Source of the DNA: Bremerella cremea
GTDB taxonomy: Bacteria; Planctomycetota; Planctomycetia; Pirellulales; Pirellulaceae
Reading direction: 5' to 3'
Length of the DNA: 64,000 nt
NCBI RefSeq assembly: GCF_003335505.1
Contig: NZ_QPEX01000011.1
Span: 496,001 to 560,000, forward strand
Below are positions 53,190 through 62,730 of this stretch, piece after piece. The translations under genes and the position numbers were made by a program. A model generated the notes under the pieces. The model did not search any database. It was not told where the DNA came from and saw only the letters and a list, made by a program, of their open reading frames with translations. Position 1 is the stretch's first letter. Each line of letters begins with the position of its first letter.

Positions 53190-55693
53190 TGGTTTACGAT
53201 TCGGCAGACGCGTCTCTGGTTCGACGTGCCGTATTGTTTTTGGCTTTGCTGTTGTGTGGCTTAAGCTGCCAAAGCCTTTTTGCCCAGCAGCAAGCGGTAA
53301 TTTACCCACCCGGAAATGCGTGGGAAGGTTTGCCGACTTCGGGTAAACCTCAAGCCGTGTACAACGCCGATCCTGCTCATCCCCTGAATCGCTTACAGGC
53401 GATTTTGTTTCTCGCTGAACTTGTGCCGGAAGAGATTCAATCGCAATTGCCCACCGAGATGGAACGCAGTGGGCTCTCCCTCGAAGAGTTCTATCAGGCA
53501 AAGTGGTACTTCGGAAAACGAGCAGGTACCGACGAGGATCGTAAGTGGTTTGGCGGTGACGTGCGTGTTTCTCCCGTCCGAGAATTTACGGCAGAGCAGC
53601 GGAAAGAACTGCTGCAACTGCTTGCTCAAATCATCGCAGCCGATCCGGCTCAATTCAACGAATGGTTTGCGCAACCTAGCCATCAAGTTCTGTTGCAGTG
53701 GGATTTGATGAGCGTTTGGTGGCAGTTGGAGCAAAAGAAGCTCGATGATCCCCAGTTGCTGTCCAGCATGGCCCAAGCCATTGAAGCATTGGCTTTACCA
53801 TCAGAGCAGTTGCAGAAACTTCCTTCCGGCTATGAGGCACTTCAGGATCAATTTGCTACAGACGCAAAGCCTGTTTCTCCGGGCGAGGCCTTTTTGCCGC
53901 GTGATCTACTGCTGGCCGAAATCTCCTCAGATTCTCCTTGGGTCGAGATTGGGCGTAAGAGTTCGGTCCTATTTCAGGCCCATCGTTCGCTGCATGCTTC
54001 GCGTGTTTATTTGAATGCTGGTAGCCGTAGCGAAGGGGAGCAGATAGTTGCTGCAGTGGGTGAAGTCGATACTTCTGAATTGGCAGAGCGACTTCCCGAT
54101 GGCGTGCAAACCGCCTTGGTGCAATCTTTGGTTGTTGTTGACGATCAATTGCAGCCGGTCGCAACGCCGATCATCGATGAAGTACGCATTCGTGTCGTTC
54201 AGAAACCATTTGAACTTTCGCCTGAGCATCGCAGCAGCAGCCGTGATGGTTCCAGCCATTGGATCTTTCATCGTACGCGAGCAGGGACGGTGTTGGACCC
54301 TACAAGCTCATTTCGCTTTGTGCCTGATACGGCTCAATCGTTGTTCGTTGAATATGGCACCATGAAGCATGCCACTTATGCGGCTCAATGTGCTTTGTGT
54401 CATCGAATGACGAGCAACGGCGGTCAGTCGCCGCTATCGATTCGCTCGCTATCGAAGCACATGCGACCTCACGTGGCCCAGCCTGGCGAACGCTTCGAGT
54501 TGGCACAAGCCGAGATGGCGGACGTCGTGACGGCTTTGAAGCAACGTTTGGAAACAGCACCCCCACCCCAGGCAACCACCAGCAACACGCGTTTGAAGCC
54601 GCGGCCTGAGAAGTCCGAGGCCGAGCGGGCACAATTGGCCAGCGAGTTGCGGGAGGTTTATTCGCAATCGCCAGACAAGTGGCCGGCTCCGAATGTCGAT
54701 GCCGATGTGAAGTGGCAAGAGATTGGGCTTTTGCCTGAGGTACAGCATCCGGCGAATAATCCTTATAGCGAAGCGAAAGAAGCCTTAGGGCATGCGTTGT
54801 TTTTCGATCCACGCCTTTCTGGTACCGGGCAGATGGCATGTGCTTCGTGCCACGACCCCGATCTAGCGTGGAGCGACGGACGCACGACGAGCTTTGGTAA
54901 TGCTCGGAAGATGCTTGCTCGGAACGCACCCACAACCCGCTTTGCTGCTTTTCAAGAGCAGTTCTTCTGGGATGGACGGGCCCAGACGTTGGAAGACCAA
55001 GCCGTTGCCGTGTTGCTGAACCCGGATGAGATGCACGCCAGTGCCGATCATGTGCGTAACACGGTGGCTTCGATTACGCCGTATCAAAAAATGTTTGGCG
55101 AAGCGTTTGGCGACGAAGAAGTCACGATCGAAAAGGTCGGGCAAGCGATTGCCTGCTTCGAGCGATCCGCCGTGCATGGCCGAACGCGTTTCGATGCGTT
55201 TATGAAAGGGCGGCCAGAGGTCATGTCGGACGCTGCCATGCGTGGAATGGATCTCTTTCGCCGTGAGGCCCGTTGCATGAACTGCCATCATGGTCCGCTG
55301 TTTAGCGATGGCAAGTTCCACGACGTTGGGCTTAGCTATTATGGTCGCAAGTACGAGGACTTAGGTCGCTACAACGTGACCGGCGATCCTGCCGACGTCG
55401 GACGGTTTCGCACACCTACGCTCCGCGATGTGACCGCCACCGGGCCGCTGATGCACAATGGTCTTTTTCAATTGCCAGGCGTGCTCAACATGTACAACGC
55501 CGGCATGCCGACCCTCAAGCGGAAAGAGCACCAGCAAGACGACGCCCTTTTTCCAACCAAGTCGCCGCACCTCAAGCCGCTAGGGCTCAACAAGCAAGAC
55601 CTGGTCGATCTGGCTACATTTCTTTCGACTTTGGAGGAACCGAAGTTGCGTGTCAGACCGCCTGAGTTACCTGGCTTGCATCCGGCTCCGTAA
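53189..55693 (+). CDS. Three-heme cytochrome c peroxidase/MauG-like protein
   Basis: An 834-residue exported protein. The ATG at 53189, overlapping the previous stop, gives a signal peptide ending near LFAQ. A first CxxCH motif, CALCH, lies at 401-405 in an extra N-terminal region of about 550 residues that I do not recognise. The C-terminal half is a di-heme peroxidase/MauG domain with CASCH at 551-555 and CMNCH at 696-700. Typical bacterial cytochrome c peroxidases have only the last two hemes. It should work in the periplasm with electron donors, perhaps on hydrogen peroxide or on protein substrates. Confidence 0.88.
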   Translation: MVYDSADASLVRRAVLFLALLLCGLSCQSLFAQQQAVIYPPGNAWEGLPTSGKPQAVYNADPAHPLNRLQAILFLAELVPEEIQSQLPTEMERSGLSLEEFYQAKWYFGKRAGTDEDRKWFGGDVRVSPVREFTAEQRKELLQLLAQIIAADPAQFNEWFAQPSHQVLLQWDLMSVWWQLEQKKLDDPQLLSSMAQAIEALALPSEQLQKLPSGYEALQDQFATDAKPVSPGEAFLPRDLLLAEISSDSPWVEIGRKSSVLFQAHRSLHASRVYLNAGSRSEGEQIVAAVGEVDTSELAERLPDGVQTALVQSLVVVDDQLQPVATPIIDEVRIRVVQKPFELSPEHRSSSRDGSSHWIFHRTRAGTVLDPTSSFRFVPDTAQSLFVEYGTMKHATYAAQCALCHRMTSNGGQSPLSIRSLSKHMRPHVAQPGERFELAQAEMADVVTALKQRLETAPPPQATTSNTRLKPRPEKSEAERAQLASELREVYSQSPDKWPAPNVDADVKWQEIGLLPEVQHPANNPYSEAKEALGHALFFDPRLSGTGQMACASCHDPDLAWSDGRTTSFGNARKMLARNAPTTRFAAFQEQFFWDGRAQTLEDQAVAVLLNPDEMHASADHVRNTVASITPYQKMFGEAFGDEEVTIEKVGQAIACFERSAVHGRTRFDAFMKGRPEVMSDAAMRGMDLFRREARCMNCHHGPLFSDGKFHDVGLSYYGRKYEDLGRYNVTGDPADVGRFRTPTLRDVTATGPLMHNGLFQLPGVLNMYNAGMPTLKRKEHQQDDALFPTKSPHLKPLGLNKQDLVDLATFLSTLEEPKLRVRPPELPGLHPAP

Positions 55694-56005
55694 CCGGCGG
55701 GCACAAATCAGCTTTGCTCGCACAATGTTTTGATGCGGTCGTCTTGTCCTGGAAGGATCAGGCGACCGTTTTTTTTGAACTGGCATTCTGGTGGGGCAGA
55801 TATTGCGGAGAGATTGATTTCAAGATCGAGCTCGCTTGAGCGAATACCTCACTAAGCCGAGTGCTTTCGTGTTCACGTGAACCCAAGGAGGGCTTCGTCG
55901 GAGTATTTCTCCCGAAAAGCGATGCCTGTCTCCCTCACGTGCCGCGAGAATCGAAGCAGCGGCGAACTCCCCTTTTGTGCGGTTTGTTTTGGAAAGGCTG
56001 AAGCC
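55694..56005. other. 312-base intergenic region containing a terminator
   Basis: Apart from the terminator at 55735-55776, no gene or repeat is evident. The last 100 bases upstream of the membrane-protein gene include an open frame continuous with it from 55877, which lacks a good start signal and is not annotated. Confidence 0.5.
55735..55776 (+). terminator. Rho-independent terminator of the peroxidase gene
   Basis: GCGGTCG (55735-55741) pairs with CGACCG (55763-55768), with partial inner pairing (TGTCC/GGATCA). It is followed directly by eight T residues (55769-55776). It lies 42 bases past the peroxidase stop. Confidence 0.88.
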
Positions 56006-56692
56006 ATGTCTCGTCCGATAGCTTTGTTGTCCCTAATTGTCTTGGCGTTTGTTGTGTTTTCGCCTCCGGCTTGGGGGCAAGACGAGCCTACGCCAGAGCT
56101 TCCCCCAACGCCCCAAGTAGAAAATGCCGCTGCACCTGAGGCGGGAAAGGTGCAGGAGGGCACGAACGCAGAAGCGAAGACAGAGCCAGCCGCCCCGGAA
56201 CCGAAAGAGATTAAAGAACCGCCGACCGAGATGCCTAAAGATATCGAAAAGATCGCCGATAAGGTCGATCAATCGACCGCCGCTAAAGATACGTCCGCTG
56301 GTATCTTAACGCCTATTTACATGCTGGCCGAAGCATTTTCGTTTCCGCTGTTTCACTGGGTGGCGTTCTCGCTGATGTTCGCAGGCGTGGTGAGCTTTGC
56401 CCTTCAATTGGTGATTGGCAAATTAGTCGTCATGGCCCACCTTGGTTTCAGTCCTCGCGAGATCATTTCCGATGCGTTTGGCTTGGTGATCAGTGTGATT
56501 GGCTTGGTGTTAACCACGCAAGCCGCCGTTGAAAACTCGAGCTTTACCCAAAGTCCGTTCCTGGTAATTTCGGCTAGTGTGGTCGGTGCGGTGTTCGGAT
56601 TGCTAATGTACTTCTGGGGACAAGCTCAGGAAGTGGAAGCCGTTCAGGGCCGCCGCGCAGCCGCCGAATTGAAGGCGAAGAAGGCCAAGTAG
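56006..56692 (+). CDS. Hypothetical membrane protein with Pro/Glu-rich linker
   Basis: A 228-residue protein. A signal peptide ends near PAWG. Residues about 25-90 are a low-complexity Pro/Glu/Ala linker. Three membrane helices follow (about 113-137, 160-180, 190-210), with the PREIISDAFGLVISVIG segment. The C-terminus is basic. The ATG at 56006 with GGAAAGG upstream is chosen over an in-frame start at 55877. No domain recognised; a role in envelope assembly is only a guess from the layout. Confidence 0.6.
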   Translation: MSRPIALLSLIVLAFVVFSPPAWGQDEPTPELPPTPQVENAAAPEAGKVQEGTNAEAKTEPAAPEPKEIKEPPTEMPKDIEKIADKVDQSTAAKDTSAGILTPIYMLAEAFSFPLFHWVAFSLMFAGVVSFALQLVIGKLVVMAHLGFSPREIISDAFGLVISVIGLVLTTQAAVENSSFTQSPFLVISASVVGAVFGLLMYFWGQAQEVEAVQGRRAAAELKAKKAK

Positions 56693-56736
56693 TTGTGTGC
56701 TAGTTCCGCTCTGCGTAGCCGGGTAAGGTTCAATGT

Positions 56737-57303
56737 ATGAATACTCAAAAACCTTGGACCGAAGCCCTTCACGTCACGGCGGTATCGTATCGGAAAATGA
56801 TCGATGCAACGCTTTCGCAGTTGACCGACGAAGAGTTCTTTCAGCGACCCGCGGCGGAAATCAATTCCGTCGCGGTTTTACTACGGCATCTTGGAGGGAA
56901 TTTGGCCAGCCGTTGGACCGACTTTCAAACCACCGATGGGGAGAAACCGAGCCGTAGTCGAGACGACGAGTTCGCCGATTGGCCTGGTGATCGAGCCTCG
57001 TTAATGGCCTATTTCGAGGAAGGTTGGCAGCAGCTTATCGCGGCCATAGACGCAGCGAACGAGCTTAATCCATCCATGTCGATTGACATTCGCGGGGAAG
57101 CCCAAACGCTAGCAACAGCGTTCTTACGCTCGTTGACCCACCTATCGTACCATGTCGGGCAAATTTCGCTGATTGCCCGGACGGTGCATCAGGGCAATTG
57201 GCATTGGCTGACCATCGCCCCCGGGGGAAGTCAGCGACATAACGAGCAAACCTGGGGGACTTCACAAAGTCGTGGCATTCAGGGAGCGGAGGAGGCACGC
57301 TAA
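56737..57303 (+). CDS. DinB-like / DUF1572 protein
   Basis: A 188-residue four-helix-bundle protein of the DinB superfamily. Metal-ligand histidines lie in LLRHLGGNL and in THLSYHVGQIS, in the family's usual order. DinB-like proteins include thiol-dependent transferases and many of unknown function. It is independent of the neighbours, although 44 bases after the membrane protein. A ribosome binding site (GGGTAAGG) precedes the ATG. No thiol substrate can be assigned from the sequence. Confidence 0.82.
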   Translation: MNTQKPWTEALHVTAVSYRKMIDATLSQLTDEEFFQRPAAEINSVAVLLRHLGGNLASRWTDFQTTDGEKPSRSRDDEFADWPGDRASLMAYFEEGWQQLIAAIDAANELNPSMSIDIRGEAQTLATAFLRSLTHLSYHVGQISLIARTVHQGNWHWLTIAPGGSQRHNEQTWGTSQSRGIQGAEEAR

Positions 57304-57493
57304 CGCGATTGACCTCGGCAGCCATTTTTCTGGCTAGCAGGCAGCAACGAATCGAGAGAAAAGGCACATTTTTCTTACAACCAACGCCCTAGACTGCTAG
57401 AATAACGTCCCGTTGGGTGGTATCGGCTACCTCGCGATTGCTTTTCCGTTGTTCTCTTAATCGACTCTCTTTTTTGGATAATAAGGCGGAACC

Positions 57494-59092
57494 ATGTTTC
57501 GCAAATCGCACTTGTTGGCGAGTTGGGGCGTTGTCGTTGCCCTGGGGTGGTTCGCTGGGGCTACTCTGCTCCAAGCTGAAGAACTCTCCGCCGAAGAAGT
57601 TCAAGCGATTGAACCGGCTCCCGATAAAGTTGCTCGGATGCAGGCCATGGCGGCTCGGATTGACGAGCTCATCCTGGCGAAGCTGGAAAGCGAGAAAGCC
57701 ACGCCGGCTCCTCTGGCCAGCGACGGCGAGTTTATCCGCCGAGCCTATCTTGATTTGGTAGGCAGCATCCCAACCGTCGCTCAGACGCGAGCTTATCTCG
57801 AAGATACTTCCCCAGACAAACGCGAGAAGCTGATCGCCCAGCTTTTGAAGTCGCCTGCCCACCCAACGCACTTGGCCAACACATGGCGGGCGTTGGTTCT
57901 TAAGCCGACCGACGACCCGACCAGCTTGCAGAACGAGCAAGGCTTGCAGCAGTGGCTACGGGGCAAGTTTAGCGAGAACACACGTTACGATCGCTTGGTG
58001 GAAGAGTTTCTAACCGCCACGCAAGGGAACGACGGTCCTGGCTATTTTTATGCTGCCCAGGAATTAAAGCCTGAGTTGTTGGCGGCTGAGACTTCGCGGA
58101 TTTTTCTGGGGCTGCAGTTGGAATGTGCCCAGTGTCACGATCACCCGTTCGATCGTTGGAAACAACGCGACTTCTGGGGTGTGGCGGCCTTCTTTGCTCA
58201 ACTCGAACGTCCCAACAATGACAACAACCTGGGATTAGGTAGGTTCGATATCGTCGATCGCAGCGTCGGGGAAGTGATGATCCCCGAGACGGAAGACATC
58301 GTTAAGCCGGCTTTCCCAGGCACCGATGCCGACTATGCTTCGTTTGGCGGAACGCGGCGGCAACAATTGGCCATTTGGATGGTCTCGCGCGACAACCCTT
58401 TCATGCCACGTCGGGCCGTTAATTGGGCTTGGTCGCACATGATGGGGCGCGGCATCGTGCATCCTGCCGACGATATGTCTCCGCAAAATCTACCCAGCCA
58501 TCCAGAGTTACTCGACGAATTAACGACTTACTTTGTGAAGTCAGGTTTCGACCTCCGTTTGTTATTGCAAACGATCGCGATTACCGACACGTATGCTCGA
58601 AGCAGTGAAGCGGTTTCCGAATCGGAAGCTCCGCCCGAGCTTTTTGCACGCATGGCCGTCAAATCGCTGACGCCAGAGCAGCTTTACGACGCGCTGTTGA
58701 AGGTTGGCCTATTACATGACAACTCGCCGGAGCGGCTTAACGGTGGAGCCCGCGTGCAGTTTGTCGCTCGGATGCGGACGGCTGGCAAGGATCGGACGAC
58801 GTTCGATACCGGTATGCCTCAAGCGTTGGCTTTGATGAACGGTCCACCGGTTTCGACGGCGACGAATCCCGAAACCAGTGGCCTGCTAAAAGCGATGTCG
58901 GCTCCCTTCCTTTCGGATGAGCAGCGACTCAAGGTGTTGTTTCTGGCCGCTTACAGTCGCGAACCGAATTCGGCGGAGTTGGCCCGCTATGAAGAGTTCC
59001 TGCAGACAGCTTCTCCTGCGGAACAATCCCAGGCCCTGGGGGACGTATTGTGGGTGTTGGCCAATAGTGCCGAGTTCATGTTGAATCACTAA
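57494..59092 (+). CDS. DUF1549/DUF1553 protein, truncated relative of the large form
   Basis: A 532-residue exported protein. A signal peptide is followed by DUF1549 (FIRRAYLDLVGSIPT, and CAQCHDHPFDRW with a c-type heme motif) and a shortened DUF1553 region with MMGRGIVHPADDMS and SGFDLRLLLQTIAITDTY. There is no PSCyt1 domain as in the 922-residue protein at 6.6 kb. It is the first gene of a three-gene operon with a DUF1501 protein and an EF-hand lipoprotein, with 18 and 1 bases between genes. A redox role is likely but the substrate is unknown. Confidence 0.88.
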   Translation: MFRKSHLLASWGVVVALGWFAGATLLQAEELSAEEVQAIEPAPDKVARMQAMAARIDELILAKLESEKATPAPLASDGEFIRRAYLDLVGSIPTVAQTRAYLEDTSPDKREKLIAQLLKSPAHPTHLANTWRALVLKPTDDPTSLQNEQGLQQWLRGKFSENTRYDRLVEEFLTATQGNDGPGYFYAAQELKPELLAAETSRIFLGLQLECAQCHDHPFDRWKQRDFWGVAAFFAQLERPNNDNNLGLGRFDIVDRSVGEVMIPETEDIVKPAFPGTDADYASFGGTRRQQLAIWMVSRDNPFMPRRAVNWAWSHMMGRGIVHPADDMSPQNLPSHPELLDELTTYFVKSGFDLRLLLQTIAITDTYARSSEAVSESEAPPELFARMAVKSLTPEQLYDALLKVGLLHDNSPERLNGGARVQFVARMRTAGKDRTTFDTGMPQALALMNGPPVSTATNPETSGLLKAMSAPFLSDEQRLKVLFLAAYSREPNSAELARYEEFLQTASPAEQSQALGDVLWVLANSAEFMLNH

Positions 59093-59110
59093 GCTTTCCC
59101 TTTCAACCGG

Positions 59111-60454
59111 ATGATGCTGATGAACGTATCCAGCTTCTCTAGGCGACGGTTTCTGCAGTCTTCTGCGGCGTTAGTCGGGGCGGCCAGTTGCGGGTGGTTA
59201 CCCCAGTTGGCAGCGGCGGCTGGCCCCAATCCGCAGCGGAAGCGAAGCTGTATTTTGCTGTGGATGGCCGGTGGTCCCACCCAGACCGATACCTTCGATA
59301 TGAAGCCAGGGCATGCGAACGGGGGTGAATTCCAAGAAACGGAAACCAACGTGCCGGGGCTTCGTTTTAGCGAACACTTCACTGGGCTGGCACAACAGGC
59401 CGACAAGTTGGCTGTGCTGCGCGGGATGAGTACCAAGGAAGGGGATCATCTGCGAGGGACTTACCTTATGCACACTGGGCAGCGCCCTGGGGGCCCGCTC
59501 AATTATCCGGCGATCGGGGCCTCGCTGGCCAAAGCTATGGCCAATCGCGAGTCGGCCTTGCCCAACTATGTAGCGGTCAATCCTAGTGCGTTTCTAAATG
59601 GTGCGGCGTTAGGGCCTGGCTTCTTGGGACCACGCTATGCAGCGGCGACGGTCGGTGCGCGTGGTGGCCGCCCACCAGGGCAGCAACCGATGGAAGAAGG
59701 GAGCGAACTTGCCAATCTGGGGGTCGATTTCTTATCGCTTCCTTCGGGAGTCAATCAGTCGCGACACGATGCTCGCTTGGCGTTGTGGCAACAGCAGCAA
59801 CAGCAATTTCTCTCTGGACATCCAGCCGGAGCCGCCGAGGCCCAGGCAACCATTTTTCAGTCGGCCGTAAAAATGATGCACCCAGAGGCCGCTTCGGCGT
59901 TCGATCTCTCGCAAGAGCGAACCGAAATTCGCGAATCTTACGGTCGCGGCACCTTTGGCCAAGGCTGCCTGATCGCGCGGCGGCTGGTCGAACGCGGGGT
60001 ACCCTTTGTGGAAGTGACCCTCGGTGGAAACGGCTTAGGCTGGGATACCCATCAAAATAACTTCGCCGCAGTCAAACGACTTTCGCAAGAACTCGACCAA
60101 GGCTGGAGTACCTTAATGACCGAACTGGCCGAGCGAGGGTTGCTGGAAACCACCACAATTTGTTGGATGGGTGAGTTCGGACGAACCCCCAACATTAACA
60201 ACAATGCCGGGCGAGACCACTTCCCCGACGCGTGGAGCTGCGTGTTAGCAGGAGGCGGTATCGCGGGTGGTCAGGCCTACGGCAAGACCGATGAGGCAGG
60301 CATGGAGGTGACCGAAAACAAGACGGAAGTCCAGGACTTGTTGGCAACCCTTTGCCGCGCGGTTGGTGTCGATCCGGCGACCGAACACTATTCGCCGCAA
60401 GCCCGCCCGATCAAGATTTCCGAAGGCGCCGCAATCGATCAGGTACTTGCTTAA
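59111..60454 (+). CDS. DUF1501 domain protein, Tat-type leader
   Basis: A 447-residue protein with a twin-arginine leader (SFSRRRFLQSSAALVG) and the DUF1501 segments MAGGPTQTDTFDMKP and WMGEFGRTPNINN. Same family as the protein at 9.5 kb, but shorter by 40 residues. It follows the DUF1549/DUF1553 gene by 18 bases. The start is the first of two adjacent ATGs at 59111. The stop codon is one base before the ATG of the EF-hand gene, so coupling with that gene is likely. Confidence 0.88.
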   Translation: MMLMNVSSFSRRRFLQSSAALVGAASCGWLPQLAAAAGPNPQRKRSCILLWMAGGPTQTDTFDMKPGHANGGEFQETETNVPGLRFSEHFTGLAQQADKLAVLRGMSTKEGDHLRGTYLMHTGQRPGGPLNYPAIGASLAKAMANRESALPNYVAVNPSAFLNGAALGPGFLGPRYAAATVGARGGRPPGQQPMEEGSELANLGVDFLSLPSGVNQSRHDARLALWQQQQQQFLSGHPAGAAEAQATIFQSAVKMMHPEAASAFDLSQERTEIRESYGRGTFGQGCLIARRLVERGVPFVEVTLGGNGLGWDTHQNNFAAVKRLSQELDQGWSTLMTELAERGLLETTTICWMGEFGRTPNINNNAGRDHFPDAWSCVLAGGGIAGGQAYGKTDEAGMEVTENKTEVQDLLATLCRAVGVDPATEHYSPQARPIKISEGAAIDQVLA

Positions 60455-60455
60455 C

Positions 60456-62414
60456 ATGCTTGGCACGTCGTCAATTCGTTTCGTCTTAATGATCGCCTTG
60501 GCCATGCTGGCAAGTTGCTGCGGTTGTCGCCCGCAACCGCTTGGCAAACCGGCAGCGTCGAATACCACGATTGCTACGCCTGAAGACAAGGCACCGGAAA
60601 TTGCTGTTGCGCACGAAGGGGCTCCCGAGAGTTCTCCGGCAGACCAGCCTCAGGAAGAATCGCCTGAGGCACCTGCGTCTGACGAAGTTGCCGCCGAAGA
60701 AACAGTGACAGAGACGGCAGAAGCAGAGCAGCCAATTGAGCCAGAGGTTTTGCCGCAGAAGTTACTTCTGTTTACCTCGCATGGACCCATCCGAGTTGAC
60801 GTGCGGTTATGGATCGATAACCAGCCGTTTGAGCAAGCGTTAGAGTCGCTAATCGATCACGTGATTAGCCTGGCCGATACCAACGGCGACGGCACCGCCA
60901 CTTGGGAAGAACTGGCCGACCAGCCGGAATTGAAAAGTGGCCAGTTTGGAAACCTTTCGTTCGAGGACCCGAAAGAGCGTAAGCGGCTAATCAATCAGTA
61001 CGATACCAATCGGAACGGTTGGGTCGACCGGAGCGAGGTGCCTCGTTTAGTCAGCCGTAACCGCGGCAATGCCAAGGCGTTTTCTGTGCGGCAAACCTCC
61101 TACGCAGCCGAACGCAGTCGAGCCGATTCGCCACTGCGGCAACTGATCGACGAAAACGGGAACGGCACTATCGAAGCGAGCGAGATAGCATCTGCCGCCG
61201 AGCGACTGCGCTTATACGATTTGGACGACGACGAGATCGTAACCCCGATGGAGCTGTTGGCCGCGACCGGGATGAGCATGAACGACATGCAAGGCCGGTC
61301 GAACGATCGCCGTCGTTTCTTCGGCAGTCAGGCCATGTTTACCTTAGACGAAGCAACCCAGTGGGAAGAAGTGCTGTATGCGATTCAGCAAAACTACGAA
61401 CATGGCGGCCCCATCGATCTAAATCGTTTCCCGCCAGAGAACCTGCTCCGTCAGATCGATGGCAATGCCGATGGCCGACTTTCGCGCGAAGAGCTGCGCG
61501 CGATGCGAGACACGCAGCCTCAACTGGTGCTGGATGTTCGCTTTGGCCAGCGAGACGAAGGAGTGAAGAGCCTTACGCTGACGAAGTTCTCTCCTGATAA
61601 TGGTGATGCCCAGGCCGAAGCACCGCAGGCAGACGATCGAGAGATCGCGTGCGATTTGGGAGCCGACTGGTTGGTTTTTCGGGCGCGAGATAACGTAGAC
61701 ACCACGTCGATCAAGCCTCAAGCGGAAAACCTGTTGCGAGCTTACGATAACAATCAGAACAACTATTTAGAGCCTGATGAAGTCCCCGAAGGAGCCCAGC
61801 AAGATTTCAACTTCGAGTACGCCGACAAAGATGGCAACGAGATGCTGTACCTGGAAGAGATCGAGGCTTATCTCCTGCAGCGAAATTGGATACGTCGTTG
61901 TCAGATTCGCCTACAGGGAATTGATGGAGACGATCCTCTGTTACTCGGGATTGATCCCAACCAGGACAAGCGGATCTCGGCACGCGAATTGAATTCATTA
62001 GCCATGCAGTTGGCAGCGATCGACATCGACAATTCCGACTCGATCGAATTCGAGGAGATTCCGGCGATGTTGGTGTTCGAGTTCTTTCGTGGTGATCAGG
62101 ACAATGGGGGCCAGAGTTTTGTCCCCTACGAAGGTCGCTTCGCAGCGACTGGCGTCCCGTCGGGCCCGGCTTGGTTTACCGGCATGGATTACAACGGCGA
62201 CGGCGACATCAGCCGCCGCGAGTTTCTTGGAACCCCTCGCCAGTTTGACGAGCTGGACCAAGATGGCGACGGTTTTCTTACTGCCAGCGAAGTCACGGCT
62301 GTGGCAGAAGCCCCGCCAAGTGAGCCTCCAGCCGAGGAGGCGACTACGGAGGAACCGGCGACAGAGGCGGCCGCTGAAGAAGCTGGCGACGAGCAAGCAG
62401 CTTCCGATTCTTAG
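60456..62414 (+). CDS. EF-hand repeat lipoprotein
   Basis: A 652-residue protein with a lipobox LASC after the leader, so it should be anchored in a membrane. About eleven EF-hand loops can be read, from DTNGDGTATWEE and DTNRNGWVDRSE through DGNADGRLSREE to DYNGDGDISRRE and DQDGDGFLTASE; several have the canonical D-x-D/N-x-D/N-G pattern, others are degenerate. Ala/Glu-rich tails flank the folded part at both ends. It is the last gene of the DUF1549/DUF1501 operon. Calcium binding is likely; a structural or sensor role is inferred. The ATG at 60456 gives the lipobox and is preferred to upstream readings. Confidence 0.85.
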   Translation: MLGTSSIRFVLMIALAMLASCCGCRPQPLGKPAASNTTIATPEDKAPEIAVAHEGAPESSPADQPQEESPEAPASDEVAAEETVTETAEAEQPIEPEVLPQKLLLFTSHGPIRVDVRLWIDNQPFEQALESLIDHVISLADTNGDGTATWEELADQPELKSGQFGNLSFEDPKERKRLINQYDTNRNGWVDRSEVPRLVSRNRGNAKAFSVRQTSYAAERSRADSPLRQLIDENGNGTIEASEIASAAERLRLYDLDDDEIVTPMELLAATGMSMNDMQGRSNDRRRFFGSQAMFTLDEATQWEEVLYAIQQNYEHGGPIDLNRFPPENLLRQIDGNADGRLSREELRAMRDTQPQLVLDVRFGQRDEGVKSLTLTKFSPDNGDAQAEAPQADDREIACDLGADWLVFRARDNVDTTSIKPQAENLLRAYDNNQNNYLEPDEVPEGAQQDFNFEYADKDGNEMLYLEEIEAYLLQRNWIRRCQIRLQGIDGDDPLLLGIDPNQDKRISARELNSLAMQLAAIDIDNSDSIEFEEIPAMLVFEFFRGDQDNGGQSFVPYEGRFAATGVPSGPAWFTGMDYNGDGDISRREFLGTPRQFDELDQDGDGFLTASEVTAVAEAPPSEPPAEEATTEEPATEAAAEEAGDEQAASDS

Positions 62415-62730
62415 CGGTGATGTTGTGGTTTGGCATACCCTTAGGTGGGTGGTTTGTTTTGCGTTAAAACGTTAACGTTGTGTAAATATTGGGCTGCCAA
62501 AGTCGTCGGGGCTTTCTTTTCGGTGGGTAATTTCTGAAGATGAATCGTTGCTGGATTTGCCCTGATTCTTCGAATAGTGCATGTCCTCTTGGGTGAGATG
62601 CACGTCTATGGGAAAGTTCTTGCAGTGTTAGCGTTTTGTTAACATGTTTTTTACTTTCCCCCGGGATGTTGGCTTCTTTCCCTGGCCAACAAAGCCAGAC
62701 CCAACTCTGTTACCGCAAGGACTTGTCCCG
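62415..62730. promoter_or_regulatory. Upstream region of pstS with candidate Pho-box repeats
   Basis: No gene is seen. Two clusters of GTTAA-like direct repeats are present: GTTAAAA and GTTAACG at 62463-62477, and GTTAGCG, TTTT, GTTAACA at 62628-62645. The second has the 7-base repeats with 4-base spacer arrangement of PhoB sites. The sequences are not the E. coli consensus, so the assignment is by layout and by the nature of the downstream gene. Confidence 0.45.

Noticed and set aside
54300..54935. 211-codon minus-strand frame opposite the peroxidase gene
   Set aside because: The plus-strand frame contains CxxCH heme motifs and the MauG domain; the reverse is low-complexity.
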